A stretch of DNA of 30,637 bases from a virus, in the IMG/VR virus record IMGVR_UViG_3300025159_000081, positions 1 to 30,637 of that record, one strand, 5' to 3'. Each line of letters starts with the position of its first letter. Position 1 is the first letter of the stretch. The translations under genes were made by a program, and so were the position numbers. Below, one piece after another: positions 1-6,452 of this stretch. Below the pieces are notes generated by a model. That model was not told the DNA's origin. It did not search any database and saw only the letters and a list, made by a program, of their open reading frames with translations.

Positions 1-86
1 GCGCTCGGCCAACGCATCGTTGTCAGATTACTGACACTGCTCAGCTAAGCGGCTTCCCCACCGACCGCGATCTGGAGCCTATCTAA
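1..86 (+). other. Probable 3' end of an upstream gene, frame unresolved
   Basis: Two open frames enter from the left edge. One ends with TAA at 46-48 after a hydrophobic tail (ALGQRIVVRLLTLLS). The other ends with TAA at 84-86, directly abutting the ATG of the next gene at 87. Tight gene packing elsewhere in the window suggests that one of them is the C-terminus of a gene starting outside. The sequence is too short to identify a family. The GGAG at about 74-77 is a plausible ribosome binding site for the gene at 87. Confidence 0.25.
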
Positions 87-377
87 ATGAGAACCAACCT
101 CTACGTTCAGCTTGACTACGACGGTTACAAAGAACTTGAGGAACAGTTGTCCAACTACAAAAGCATGGAAACTACTCACTCGTCCGTAGAAGGCCATTAT
201 CACAAAGCGTTCCGGCTGAGAGTGGGAGACGTAACGTTTGAGTTTCAGGGGCCGCTCGTCCGAAAGCCGATGAGCATAGAACCGAGTGCGGGAGAACTTG
301 GTTGTCAGAGAGACCTCACCACTTTCACCCATATCGGAGAGTGCAAAGGGACGTGTGCCCAAAGCCAAAACCGATAA
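87..377 (+). CDS. Hypothetical protein, C-terminal half doubtful
   Basis: A 96-aa ORF starts with ATG, with GGAG about 9 bases upstream. I do not recognise the family. Residues 1 to about 66 look like a genuine small alpha/beta protein, with an amphipathic KELEEQL segment and a VTFEF strand. The last 30 residues look less like protein, and a different frame starting with GTG at 286 looks better coding over the same stretch. Either this gene overlaps the next one by about 90 bases, or the two are one gene broken by a frameshift near 280. It lies directly upstream of the P-loop ATPase and was probably transcribed with it. No function is assigned. Confidence 0.55.
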   Translation: MRTNLYVQLDYDGYKELEEQLSNYKSMETTHSSVEGHYHKAFRLRVGDVTFEFQGPLVRKPMSIEPSAGELGCQRDLTTFTHIGECKGTCAQSQNR

Positions 378-609
378 ATACAGAGCAGGAGCGATAGAGT
401 CCTTACAACTGAATAGTCTGCTAGTAGCCTTGGTAGCAGGTGAAGTAGACAGCCTCCCGACGGGAAAGCTCTGGAGACGGCACCAAACCCCCCTCTGTCG
501 CTCCTACTGTGTGTTTATCGAAGAGGAGATAAATCATGCGTACACGTATTATGATTGCAGCCGACTCAGGCTGTGGGAAAACCCACGCAGCGTTGTCGTT
601 CGCCAGTGA
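286..609 (+). CDS. Hypothetical ORF overlapping its neighbours
   Basis: A GTG-started ORF of 107 aa. It covers 378-535, which is otherwise empty, and it reads naturally there (KTDKYRAGAIESLQLNSLL, then ALVAGEVDSL, then CVFIEEE). Its last 25 codons lie inside the ATPase gene in another frame and are probably read-through of a non-coding frame, unless the overlap is real. There is no clear Shine-Dalgarno before the GTG. It may be the continuation of the gene at 87 after a frameshift. No recognisable domain. Confidence 0.35.
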   Translation: MRENLVVRETSPLSPISESAKGRVPKAKTDKYRAGAIESLQLNSLLVALVAGEVDSLPTGKLWRRHQTPLCRSYCVFIEEEINHAYTYYDCSRLRLWENPRSVVVRQ

Positions 610-1372
610 GAGACTTCTGAAAGAGCCTGACCTACCAGTTTTCGTTATCGACCTCGACGATTCTATGGACTACGAGATCGATAAGTTTCCTGATGTGAAA
701 GCCAAGCTGACCAACGACAAGGGTCTCCCTCAGAACTGGTACAAGATTGCCGATTATGAGGGGTTGATGACGGCTGTCACCAAAGCTCAACAGGTTCTGG
801 CAAAGGGCGGTGTGCTCATCATCGAAGGTCTCGAACGCGGCTGGGAGTTGGCGCAGGACACCTTTACCGAAGCCGTGTTCGGTAAGTCCTCTGGCGAGCA
901 CTTGCAGTCTCTGCGTGCCAGCGCCGTCGCACAGACCCGCTTGCAGGCCCCTGTGAGCTATGACAACGCTAGAGACTGGCCTAGCATCCGCAAGCTCTGG
1001 AAGAACAACGTACTGGTTCCTCTTACAACCGCTTGTCCTTGGGACGTTGTTGCAACTTGTTCTGCAAAGAAAATCGTGGCCCTTGACAGCCAAGGTGAGA
1101 AATTCAACGTAAACCCATTCATCAAGGGAATCTTCGGTGACATAGGCATAGCCCCTGAAGGGGAGAAGTCCGATGTCAAACGTTTCGATCTCGCCGTTTG
1201 TCTGGGTATGAACGGCGGTATCTACTTGTTCTCGATAGCCAAAAACCGCACAGGGACGGGCGTGCGGCCTTCGGAAGTCCGCTGGACGAACCGACCGTTT
1301 CTTGCCACACTGGAGAACGCGCTGAAAGGGGAGAAGGAAGATGCGGGAGCCGAACCTGACGGAACCGGCTAA
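536..1372 (+). CDS. P-loop ATPase, phage AAA/Sak4-like
   Basis: A 278-aa cytoplasmic nucleotide-binding protein. The Walker A motif is at residues 9-16 (A-D-S-G-C-G-K-T), and a Walker B-like strand follows at about 92-97 (GVLIIEG). FVIDLDDS near residue 36 resembles the strand after the P-loop helix in RecA-fold ATPases. Phage proteins of this type are annotated as AAA ATPases or Sak4-type recombination ATPases that load or act with single-strand annealing or replication proteins; that role is inferred. A strong GAGGAG lies just upstream of the ATG. The gene overlaps the RNR gene by 32 bases, so the two are probably translationally coupled. The acidic C-terminal tail (KGEKEDAGAEPDG) is common in phage DNA-metabolism proteins. 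Confidence 0.8.
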   Translation: MRTRIMIAADSGCGKTHAALSFASERLLKEPDLPVFVIDLDDSMDYEIDKFPDVKAKLTNDKGLPQNWYKIADYEGLMTAVTKAQQVLAKGGVLIIEGLERGWELAQDTFTEAVFGKSSGEHLQSLRASAVAQTRLQAPVSYDNARDWPSIRKLWKNNVLVPLTTACPWDVVATCSAKKIVALDSQGEKFNVNPFIKGIFGDIGIAPEGEKSDVKRFDLAVCLGMNGGIYLFSIAKNRTGTGVRPSEVRWTNRPFLATLENALKGEKEDAGAEPDGTG

Positions 1373-2906
1373 GGTCGTCCTCAAGAAACGCTATCTGTTA
1401 GAGAGAAACGGCAGACAGGAAACCGCCGGAGAAATGTTCCGACGGGTCGCGGAGCATGTGGCTAAAGCGGAACCTCCTGAAAAACAGCAGGAGTGGGCCG
1501 ACAAGTTCTTCGATATGCTGGTTGACCTTGATGGTCTACCTAATAGTCCAACGCTGTTCAACGCGGGCACCGACGTTGGGATGTTAAGTGCCTGTTTCAC
1601 TTTTCATGTTCAGGACACGTTGGACAGCATCATGGAGGTAGCTCGCCTAGCTGCCAAGGTTCAACAGTGGGGAGGTGGTGTCGGTTATGGACTATCACAT
1701 CTGCGGCCAGAGGGCTCTCTAGTTCATTCGACCGGCGGAAAATCAAGTGGGCCTGTTGGCTTCATGGCGTTGTATCAGTCCGTAGCGGATGTTATCACTC
1801 AAGGCGGCAAGCGTCATGGCGCTCAGATGGCGGTTCTACACTGTGACCATCCTGATATCTACAAGTTCATCCACTGTAAAGACGACCACCCAGAGAAGCT
1901 GAACACGTTTAACATCTCTGTTGCGCTGACCGACGAGTTTATGCGCGCGGCTGATAGCAATCCTTTGTTGGATGAGATGGCCCAATCAGCCTGGAAGAGT
2001 GGCGATCCTGGTTGCTATTTTATCGACCGCGCAGAGCGTGATAATCCAACCCCAAAGCTAGGGAAGCTCGAAGCGACAAATCCGTGCGGCGAAGTTCCAC
2101 TTCTGCATGGAGAAGCATGTAATCTGGGAAGCGTGAACCTAGGTAACTTCGTAACACCTCCATATGTTCCATATGGTTTTGATTGGGACAGGCTCTGCCG
2201 AATAGTCTCCACGATGACACGAATGCTCGAAGATGTTGTCGAAGTCAACCGCTTCCCAGACCAATTGATAACCGAAGCCGTCCGTCGGACGAGAAAGATA
2301 GGCTTAGGCGTCATGGGCTGGGCCGATGCGCTGGCTCTTCTGAGTATTCCCTATGACTGCCAAGAGGCAGTTGATCTTGGTCGAGAAATCATGTCTGCCA
2401 TTCAAGAGAAAGCACACGAGACGAGTGAGAAAATTGCTGAGGAAAGAGGTGCGTTCCCTGCGTTCGAGTCACCTGATATAACAGGAGGCATACGCCGTAA
2501 CGCTACCGTCACCTGTATCGCACCGACAGGCAGCATCGCAATCATCGCAGGTGCGAGTTCAGGTATTGAGCCACACTTCATGTTGAGCTACACACGCTAC
2601 ATGGGCTCTGAGGGTTATGAGCGAACACCTATCAATGTTGAGGAGCCTATCATTGCCAAACTCCGTGCAGCAGGGTCTGACTTCACACCGAAGACTGCTT
2701 TAGACATCGACTGGGGATGGCATCTAGCGCATCAAGCGGCGTTCCAAGATTGCACCGATCTTGCTGTCAGCAAGACGATTAATCTCCCTCAGAGTGCTAC
2801 TTGGCAGACAATACGTGAAGCCTATGCGCAGGCGTGGAAGTTAGGCTGCAAAGGTGTCACCGTTTATCGTGATAAGAGCAGAAGCGTACAGGTGTTGAAT
2901 GGATAA
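1341..2906 (+). CDS. nrdJ: Class II ribonucleotide reductase, catalytic part
   Basis: Adenosylcobalamin-dependent reduction of ribonucleotides to deoxyribonucleotides. All catalytic residues are visible: the redox pair C85 (SACF) and C260 (EACNLGSVNL), and the radical site N247-P-C249-G-E251. Also present are NSPTLFNAGT (68-77), the glycine-rich GGGVGYGLSHLRPEGS (111-126), RHGAQMAVL and the phosphate-binding PTGS motif. No class I radical-subunit gene is visible nearby, and the sequence reads as class II. At 521 aa the protein stops after GVTVYRDKSRS, where bacterial NrdJ proteins normally continue into a TSCPD domain and a Cys-rich tail. Those parts are encoded separately at 3089-3571. The ATG at 1341 has an AAGGAAG site. 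The stop overlaps the next start (ATGGATAA). Confidence 0.95.
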   Translation: MREPNLTEPAKVVLKKRYLLERNGRQETAGEMFRRVAEHVAKAEPPEKQQEWADKFFDMLVDLDGLPNSPTLFNAGTDVGMLSACFTFHVQDTLDSIMEVARLAAKVQQWGGGVGYGLSHLRPEGSLVHSTGGKSSGPVGFMALYQSVADVITQGGKRHGAQMAVLHCDHPDIYKFIHCKDDHPEKLNTFNISVALTDEFMRAADSNPLLDEMAQSAWKSGDPGCYFIDRAERDNPTPKLGKLEATNPCGEVPLLHGEACNLGSVNLGNFVTPPYVPYGFDWDRLCRIVSTMTRMLEDVVEVNRFPDQLITEAVRRTRKIGLGVMGWADALALLSIPYDCQEAVDLGREIMSAIQEKAHETSEKIAEERGAFPAFESPDITGGIRRNATVTCIAPTGSIAIIAGASSGIEPHFMLSYTRYMGSEGYERTPINVEEPIIAKLRAAGSDFTPKTALDIDWGWHLAHQAAFQDCTDLAVSKTINLPQSATWQTIREAYAQAWKLGCKGVTVYRDKSRSVQVLNG

Positions 2907-3096
2907 CGATCTAGCTGAACTCGACAGGCTTATGCGAATGGAAGACTACGTTCTGTTTGTTCACTGGGATGACGACCACCCTGACATTCACTTGACCACA
3001 GGTATGTGTGATGACTTCGGATGTAGCCCCAACTGCAAAGATTTCAAAACGTTGCATGAGGTTCTGAGTTACCTAAAAGAGACACACAATGGGTAA
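2899..3096 (+). CDS. Small acidic Cys-containing protein inserted in the split RNR
   Basis: A 65-aa acidic protein of unknown family. It overlaps the catalytic RNR gene by 8 bases (ATGGATAA) and the TSCPD gene by 8 bases (ATGGGTAA), so the three genes form one tightly coupled unit. It contains three cysteines (MCDDFGCSPNC) around residues 37-46, which might bind metal or take part in thiol exchange. The sequence begins with a short amphipathic helix (LAELDRLMRM), then VLFVHWDDDHPDIHL. Its position between two pieces of one enzyme suggests either a gene inserted at the domain boundary or an RNR accessory factor. Both are inference. Confidence 0.75.
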   Translation: MDNDLAELDRLMRMEDYVLFVHWDDDHPDIHLTTGMCDDFGCSPNCKDFKTLHEVLSYLKETHNG

Positions 3097-3571
3097 CGTA
3101 GAAGACCATGTGCGAAATGGTCGTAAGAAATTACCAAGAACACGTCGGTCGCTTACCCATAAAATTGACCTACCAGAGTTTGAGGGCTATGTCACAATTG
3201 GCTTCTATGATGATGACCAACCTGGCGAGGTCTTCATCGTCGCCAACAAGCAAGGCTCGACTATCTCCGGCTTGCTGGATGCAATCGGAATTCAGACCAG
3301 TATGCTATTGCAATATGGTGTTCCGCTCGAAGACATTGCCAGAAAGATGATAGGTCAACGCTTCGAGCCCCTCGGTAGGACGATGAACGATGACATCCCT
3401 TACGCACAGTCGATAGTTGATTACGTGTTCAGGTTTCTCGTCAGAACCTGTCTCAGCGCCCCCGTAGCAAGCGTCAGCGGGGACATCTGCCCCGAAGAGG
3501 GCTGCGGTGCTCCTTTAGTCTTTGAAGAAGGCTGTCTCAAGTGTCACGCTTGCGGGTATAGCAAATGCTAG
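3089..3571 (+). CDS. Detached TSCPD/C-terminal zinc domain of class II RNR
   Basis: A 160-aa protein that matches the C-terminal part of long bacterial NrdJ proteins. Residues 26-118 carry the TSCPD-type pattern: IGFYDDDQPGEVFI, then ISGLLDAIG, then LLQYGVPLEDI, RFEPLG and a SIVDYVFRFL helix. A Cys-rich tail follows (C134, C139, C149, C152, C155, C160). In class II enzymes this tail carries zinc and the mobile thiols that re-reduce the active-site disulphide. I infer that it works in trans with the nrdJ product. It is coupled to the 65-aa gene by an ATGGGTAA overlap, and its own stop overlaps the next ATG (ATGCTAG). The family assignment comes from remembered patterns, not from a search. Confidence 0.82.
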   Translation: MGNVEDHVRNGRKKLPRTRRSLTHKIDLPEFEGYVTIGFYDDDQPGEVFIVANKQGSTISGLLDAIGIQTSMLLQYGVPLEDIARKMIGQRFEPLGRTMNDDIPYAQSIVDYVFRFLVRTCLSAPVASVSGDICPEEGCGAPLVFEEGCLKCHACGYSKC

Positions 3572-4044
3572 AACACAACTACACCGCCTACAATCACATA
3601 GCGACGATAGTCAAAACGGCGATTGACGAAGGGCTCATACAACATTGCGAGGCCACTTATGATGTATCGGCTTTATCATCTTGTATAACGTTGGAGGTTA
3701 TAATTCCTGATCGACTTCTCGTGAAAGATGTGGAGATGGAAGAGGAAGAAGAAATTCGCGCTGTCGAACGTCCTTCTACCCACAGTATCACCGTTGAAGG
3801 TGTTGCCAATCTTAAAGTCCGCTGGGATAAGGAGCGTGGCCTGTTCAGCTTGGAGTCTGTCTGCCCTAGCTGTGCCAGAAAGTTCGAGAGGACTCTCCGT
3901 GGCTTTGTGACCAAGCACCTTATCACTCTTGCACACGAGTTAGGGTTTCAGCTTGGAGAACACCTTGAGCGACATAGGACGTTCGAGGAGTACTTGAGAA
4001 CGTTGCAAAAAGATGTTATTATTGACAGCAAGAAAGGAGGCTGA
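3565..4044 (+). CDS. Hypothetical protein with a CxxC site
   Basis: A 159-aa protein whose ATG overlaps the end of the RNR tail gene. I do not recognise it. The N-terminal half has a strand-rich segment (SCITLEVIIPDRLLV) followed by an acidic stretch (EMEEEEEIRAVE, about residues 57-68). The C-terminal half contains C-P-S-C at about 99-102, then a helical region (LITLAHELGFQLGEHLERH). It reads continuously into the next gene's leader, and the AAGGAGG ribosome site of the next gene lies inside its last codons. It is one of several small Cys-bearing proteins in this arm. Confidence 0.7.
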   Translation: MLEHNYTAYNHIATIVKTAIDEGLIQHCEATYDVSALSSCITLEVIIPDRLLVKDVEMEEEEEIRAVERPSTHSITVEGVANLKVRWDKERGLFSLESVCPSCARKFERTLRGFVTKHLITLAHELGFQLGEHLERHRTFEEYLRTLQKDVIIDSKKGG

Positions 4045-4045
4045 A

Positions 4046-4423
4046 ATGCCTGCTGGAAGTAGTACGACGCGAATCCTTTATCGGCTCAACAAGGTCTGTG
4101 AAGACCTGAGTTGGCTAAAGGAACACCCACACTACGCGGAGGTCAAGAAGTCGGGCCACTTCGACGACATGACGCTCTGCGAGTGCCAGCTCTGGGCCAG
4201 TATCGGGCCGGAGATGGCAGCACACGTCTGGGCTGATATGTCCAGGGACGACCGCGAGGCGATCCGCGCTGCGGTCGTGGAGGCGGCAGAGAACGGCACG
4301 TCTCTGCGCTGGAGGCTCGGTGGTGAGCTTGTTACCACACTGGCCGTGCGTGTACAAGACGAAACGGTGACGTTCTTCCTGCCTCGTCCTATCGAACAGC
4401 TTAGCGGTAGGATACCAGCATAA
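4046..4423 (+). CDS. Hypothetical helical protein
   Basis: A 125-aa protein. The start is set by a strong AAAGGAGG at 4034-4040 with good spacing to ATG 4046; a TTG further upstream extends the frame by 11 codons but has no such site. It is mostly helical, with TTRILYRLNKVCEDLSWLKE near the N-terminus, and later DDREAIRAAVVEAAENG, and ends in a strand region (TTLAVRVQDETVTFFLP). The local base composition is GC-richer than that of its neighbours. Its TAA (4421-4423) overlaps a possible ATA start of the lysozyme gene. No family recognised. Confidence 0.75.
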   Translation: MPAGSSTTRILYRLNKVCEDLSWLKEHPHYAEVKKSGHFDDMTLCECQLWASIGPEMAAHVWADMSRDDREAIRAAVVEAAENGTSLRWRLGGELVTTLAVRVQDETVTFFLPRPIEQLSGRIPA

Positions 4424-4449
4424 GATGGATAGTACCGCTCCTACTGTCG

Positions 4450-4920
4450 TTGTGTGTGGCGGTTGGGTTAGGGGTAGGAGCGGACGCGAGGCAGCGTGAA
4501 GAACAAACCGAAAGAGATTCACATCTGCCAGTTCTGTCCGAGATGTGGATATGGCGTACCGTGGAACGCGACCCACTGTTCTTGCGGGAAGAAAGTCTAG
4601 ATGAGACACCTACGCCACTGGCTACACCGACGACGGTTGAAACACTCATCCGCTCCTACGACTGGGACAGCGACACCGCCGTCCGAGTCTTTCTAGGCTG
4701 CGAGAATCCTTCGGTTGACCCATACGCCATCTCATACACCGGAGACTACGGAATCACCCAGATCAACAGAGTCACGTGGGAATGGTGGCTGAACAAGCGG
4801 GGGTTCGTCTTCGAGAGTGAGTGGATGCTGCCAGAGAGAAACATCGCAATGGCCTATGCGATTTGGCTGGACGGCAGCAACGTGTTAAAGAGGTCATTCC
4901 ACCACTGGAACTGCTATTGA
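4450..4920 (+). CDS. Secreted lysozyme/transglycosylase-like protein
   Basis: The C-terminal 90 residues have a lysozyme-like (SLT/Rpf-type) pattern: DSDTAVRVFLGCEN with the presumed catalytic Glu in GCEN, then YTGDYGITQIN, matching the G-[LI]-x-Q-I-N signature, and a final FHHWNCY. Such enzymes cleave peptidoglycan glycan strands. A Thr/Pro linker (DETPTPLATPTT) precedes the domain. The frame is open upstream to 4411 and reads RWIVPLLLSLCVAVGLGVGA, an excellent signal peptide, but no ATG or GTG starts it. The first standard start is TTG 4450, which cuts the hydrophobic core, and an ATA at 4420 would give the full signal. A zinc-ribbon ORF lies inside it in another frame (4496-4600). The true start is uncertain. 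Confidence 0.72.
   Translation: MCVAVGLGVGADARQREEQTERDSHLPVLSEMWIWRTVERDPLFLREESLDETPTPLATPTTVETLIRSYDWDSDTAVRVFLGCENPSVDPYAISYTGDYGITQINRVTWEWWLNKRGFVFESEWMLPERNIAMAYAIWLDGSNVLKRSFHHWNCY
4496..4600 (+). CDS. Zinc-ribbon miniprotein nested in the lysozyme gene
   Basis: A 34-aa ORF in a frame different from the surrounding lysozyme frame. It starts at GTG 4496 with GAGG a few bases upstream and ends with TAG at 4598-4600. Its core (QFCPRCGYGVPWNATHC, then SCGKKV) matches the double CxxCG zinc-ribbon pattern almost ideally, preceded by a basic N-terminus (KNKPKEIHIC). Such a pattern is unlikely to arise by chance. Either both frames are translated, or the lysozyme actually starts downstream. 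The function is unknown; small zinc ribbons of this kind often bind nucleic acid or RNA polymerase. Confidence 0.55.
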   Translation: MKNKPKEIHICQFCPRCGYGVPWNATHCSCGKKV

Positions 4921-4922
4921 CT

Positions 4923-4951
4923 TCGACAACTGGTTTGACAGGTGGTATAAT
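4923..4951 (+). promoter_or_regulatory. Sigma70-type promoter for the endolysin unit
   Basis: The -35 box is TCGACA (4923-4928, one mismatch to consensus), followed by a 17-base spacer and a perfect -10 box TATAAT (4946-4951). Transcription should start near 4958, exactly where a 9-base inverted repeat begins. A perfect TTGACA inside the spacer is only 5 bases from the -10 box and cannot be its -35. The promoter lies just after the lysozyme stop and would drive the zinc-finger and amidase genes. Confidence 0.72.
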
Positions 4952-4957
4952 AACAGC

Positions 4958-5026
4958 GTGCGGAGCAGACAATTAGCAACGGGGTTTCGTAGCCTGTCCT
5001 GTTTTTAAGCGCAGTCGGCTCCGCAC
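4958..5026 (+). ncRNA. Structured leader RNA, possible regulatory element
   Basis: A perfect 9-base inverted repeat closes this element: GTGCGGAGC at 4958-4966 pairs with GCTCCGCAC at 5018-5026. Inside, GCAACG and CGTAGC can form a further stem with one mismatch around GGGTTT, and CTG/CAG pairs may form another arm. The structure starts at the predicted transcription start and ends about 15 bases before the AAGGAGG of the next gene. It has no tRNA T-arm and no terminator-type T-run. It could be an mRNA-stabilising cap, a riboswitch-like leader or a small RNA; the sequence does not decide which. Confidence 0.5.
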
Positions 5027-5056
5027 CCTCTTGTTAAGGAGAAAAGGAGGGAGTAA

Positions 5057-5230
5057 TTGGGTCTCATAGATTCAGTCTTCGGTGTGCGGTGCAAAGGCTG
5101 CAACAAACGTATCCGTCCCAGTCAATTTGTCGGCTGCGCCAAATGTGGTGAGTCGTACTGTCCAACCTGTACCGCAGGCGGGCCTGATAGCCGTATCTGT
5201 AGCCCTTGTGAGGGGGGCAGTCATGGCTGA
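5057..5230 (+). CDS. Eight-cysteine zinc-binding miniprotein
   Basis: A 57-codon gene with a TTG start and a strong AAGGAGGGAG site. Four CxxC pairs are spaced like a double zinc site (treble-clef, RING or FYVE type): RCKGCNKRI, GCAKCGESYCPTC and ICSPC. The pattern implies two bound zinc ions and a compact fold. It overlaps the amidase start by 8 bases (ATGGCTGA at 5223-5230), so both are translated from one message that begins at the 4946 promoter. No catalytic function can be read from it; a role in protein or nucleic acid binding is inference. Confidence 0.75.
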   Translation: MGLIDSVFGVRCKGCNKRIRPSQFVGCAKCGESYCPTCTAGGPDSRICSPCEGGSHG

Positions 5231-6161
5231 GACATGGCTCAGTAGTTGTGTCAAAGTTCCCTTCCCAAACCCTCTTACCAGACTTGGCTACCCCGCGAGC
5301 TGGGGTGTGCCTCATGGCGACCAACCCTATAGCAACGAGATGTTGGCTATTGTCAACCACTCGGCTGAGGGTAACTTCTCTACCACTAACTTGCCTATCG
5401 CAGTGATGACAGCCAGGGGTAACTCATGGCATATCACCATCTTCAAGGATGGTCGGAAGCAGCAACACTTTCCCCTTGAGGGTATATGCTGGCACGCTGG
5501 AACGAAGGCCAACTATCGCTACATCGGTATCGAACACGAAGGGTTGGCTGGTGAAGCGTTAACGCCAGCGCAGAAGGCGGCGACGATACAGGTTCAGTCT
5601 GAGATTGCCCGCTTCAGAGGTTGGGTCGCGGTGATTCGGAACCAGACCGGATTCGAGCATAATCAGTTCATGGCGACATCTTGTCCCAGTGGTCGAATCC
5701 CGTGGGCAGAGATAGAAGCTGGCACCAGAGTTCCCGCGCCTGCTCCTGCTCCAGCACCTACAGGGATATGGCCTGATGTGCAACAGGTGAGTCTCAACGT
5801 CACCCTGTACACAGATACCAACCTCGTCAAACTACCAGAAGGTATAGTTGTAAAACCGTTAGTGAAGGGAACGGTTTTACAGGTCAAGGGTCTCTGGAAA
5901 GGCACTCACTATCTGACAGCTTGGTCTTTCGACAACAAGATACCTAACGGCTTCGCTGTGTCTGCCACCGTTGCGCCTGCACCGCCAGCTCCAATACCTG
6001 TTGATCCCTGTGCCAGTGTCAAAGCTGAACTTGCCGAAGCCCAACAGCAGGTTCAGTTGCTACAGACAAAGATTGTGGAGAGAGACACCCTTATCCAACA
6101 TCTCCAGACGAAAATTGCAAATGCGAAGACGGCGTTGCAGAATCTATTGACATCACTATAG
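5223..6161 (+). CDS. N-acetylmuramoyl-L-alanine amidase endolysin
   Basis: A 312-aa endolysin that cleaves the bond between MurNAc and L-alanine in peptidoglycan. Residues 40-165 form an Amidase_2/T7-lysozyme-like domain. Zinc ligands can be assigned as H46 (VNHSAEG), H146 (FEHNQF) and C154 (TSCPSGR), with E105 in IGIEHEG near the active site. A Pro-Ala linker (PAPAPAPAP, about 171-179) leads to a strand-rich SH3-like module (about 185-265). A C-terminal coiled coil follows (VKAELAEAQQQVQLLQTKI), which may oligomerise the enzyme. There is no signal peptide, so export would need a holin. ATG 5223 was chosen over an upstream in-frame start because that extension lies over the zinc-finger gene. 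Confidence 0.92.
   Translation: MAETWLSSCVKVPFPNPLTRLGYPASWGVPHGDQPYSNEMLAIVNHSAEGNFSTTNLPIAVMTARGNSWHITIFKDGRKQQHFPLEGICWHAGTKANYRYIGIEHEGLAGEALTPAQKAATIQVQSEIARFRGWVAVIRNQTGFEHNQFMATSCPSGRIPWAEIEAGTRVPAPAPAPAPTGIWPDVQQVSLNVTLYTDTNLVKLPEGIVVKPLVKGTVLQVKGLWKGTHYLTAWSFDNKIPNGFAVSATVAPAPPAPIPVDPCASVKAELAEAQQQVQLLQTKIVERDTLIQHLQTKIANAKTALQNLLTSL
5850..5880 (+). repeat. Perfect 10-base inverted repeat within the amidase gene
   Basis: GTAAAACCGT (5850-5859) pairs perfectly with ACGGTTTTAC (5871-5880) around an 11-base loop (TAGTGAAGGGA). It lies in the SH3-like module coding region. No T-run follows, so it is not a standard intrinsic terminator. It may be an RNA processing or pausing hairpin, or chance. 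Confidence 0.5.
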
Positions 6162-6195
6162 ATACCTGTTACAGTCCTTTCAGGAGGATATGGTG

Positions 6196-6438
6196 ATGCC
6201 TACCAAGACTGAGACAGAGCCGAGAGTGTACAAACTACTCACTCGCTGGTGCTCATTCTGCGTCGCTTCATCTCCCCGCAAGATTGTTGAACAGGATGAG
6301 CCGAACGAAGTCGATGTTAAATTCTGGAAGGGCCACGTTCGCATCGAATCCGAGTGCGGCGGCTGCGGCAACGTAGTCGTAGACTTCTACACACCCACTG
6401 AGATCGAAAGTATGGAGTCAGTAGGAATTCTAAGTTAA
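6196..6438 (+). CDS. Zinc-ribbon hypothetical protein
   Basis: An 80-aa protein with two CxxC pairs: CSFC in the N-terminal third and CGGC in ESECGGCGNVVVDFY. This is the layout of a zinc ribbon with about 37 residues between knuckles. GGAGG at 6183-6187 sits 8 bases before ATG 6196, which is preferred to ATG 6190, only 2 bases away. The C-terminal strand after the second pair (VVVDFYTP) is typical of ribbon folds. It belongs to the same rightward unit as the amidase. The function is unknown. Confidence 0.75.
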   Translation: MPTKTETEPRVYKLLTRWCSFCVASSPRKIVEQDEPNEVDVKFWKGHVRIESECGGCGNVVVDFYTPTEIESMESVGILS

Positions 6439-6452
6439 GTAAGGAGTTGACG

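Noticed and set aside
632-1384. Long minus-strand ORF of 250 aa
   Set aside because: Antisense shadow of the ATPase gene, which has clear motifs and a ribosome site.
4425-4499. Small ORF starting MDSTAPTVVVCGG that overlaps the zinc-ribbon start by GTGA
   Set aside because: It is antagonistic to the signal-peptide frame, has no ribosome site and no recognisable pattern.
4601-4696. ORF starting MRHLRHWLHRRR directly after the zinc-ribbon stop
   Set aside because: Arg/His-rich shadow of the lysozyme linker and catalytic frame, with no ribosome site.
4935-4951. TTGACA and TATAAT separated by 5 bases
   Set aside because: The spacing is far too short for one promoter. TCGACA at 4923-4928, 17 bases away, is the workable -35.
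4958-5026. tRNA gene, because of a 7-9 base closing stem and 69-base length
   Set aside because: There is no T-arm with a TTC loop, no pairing anticodon stem and no sensible anticodon.
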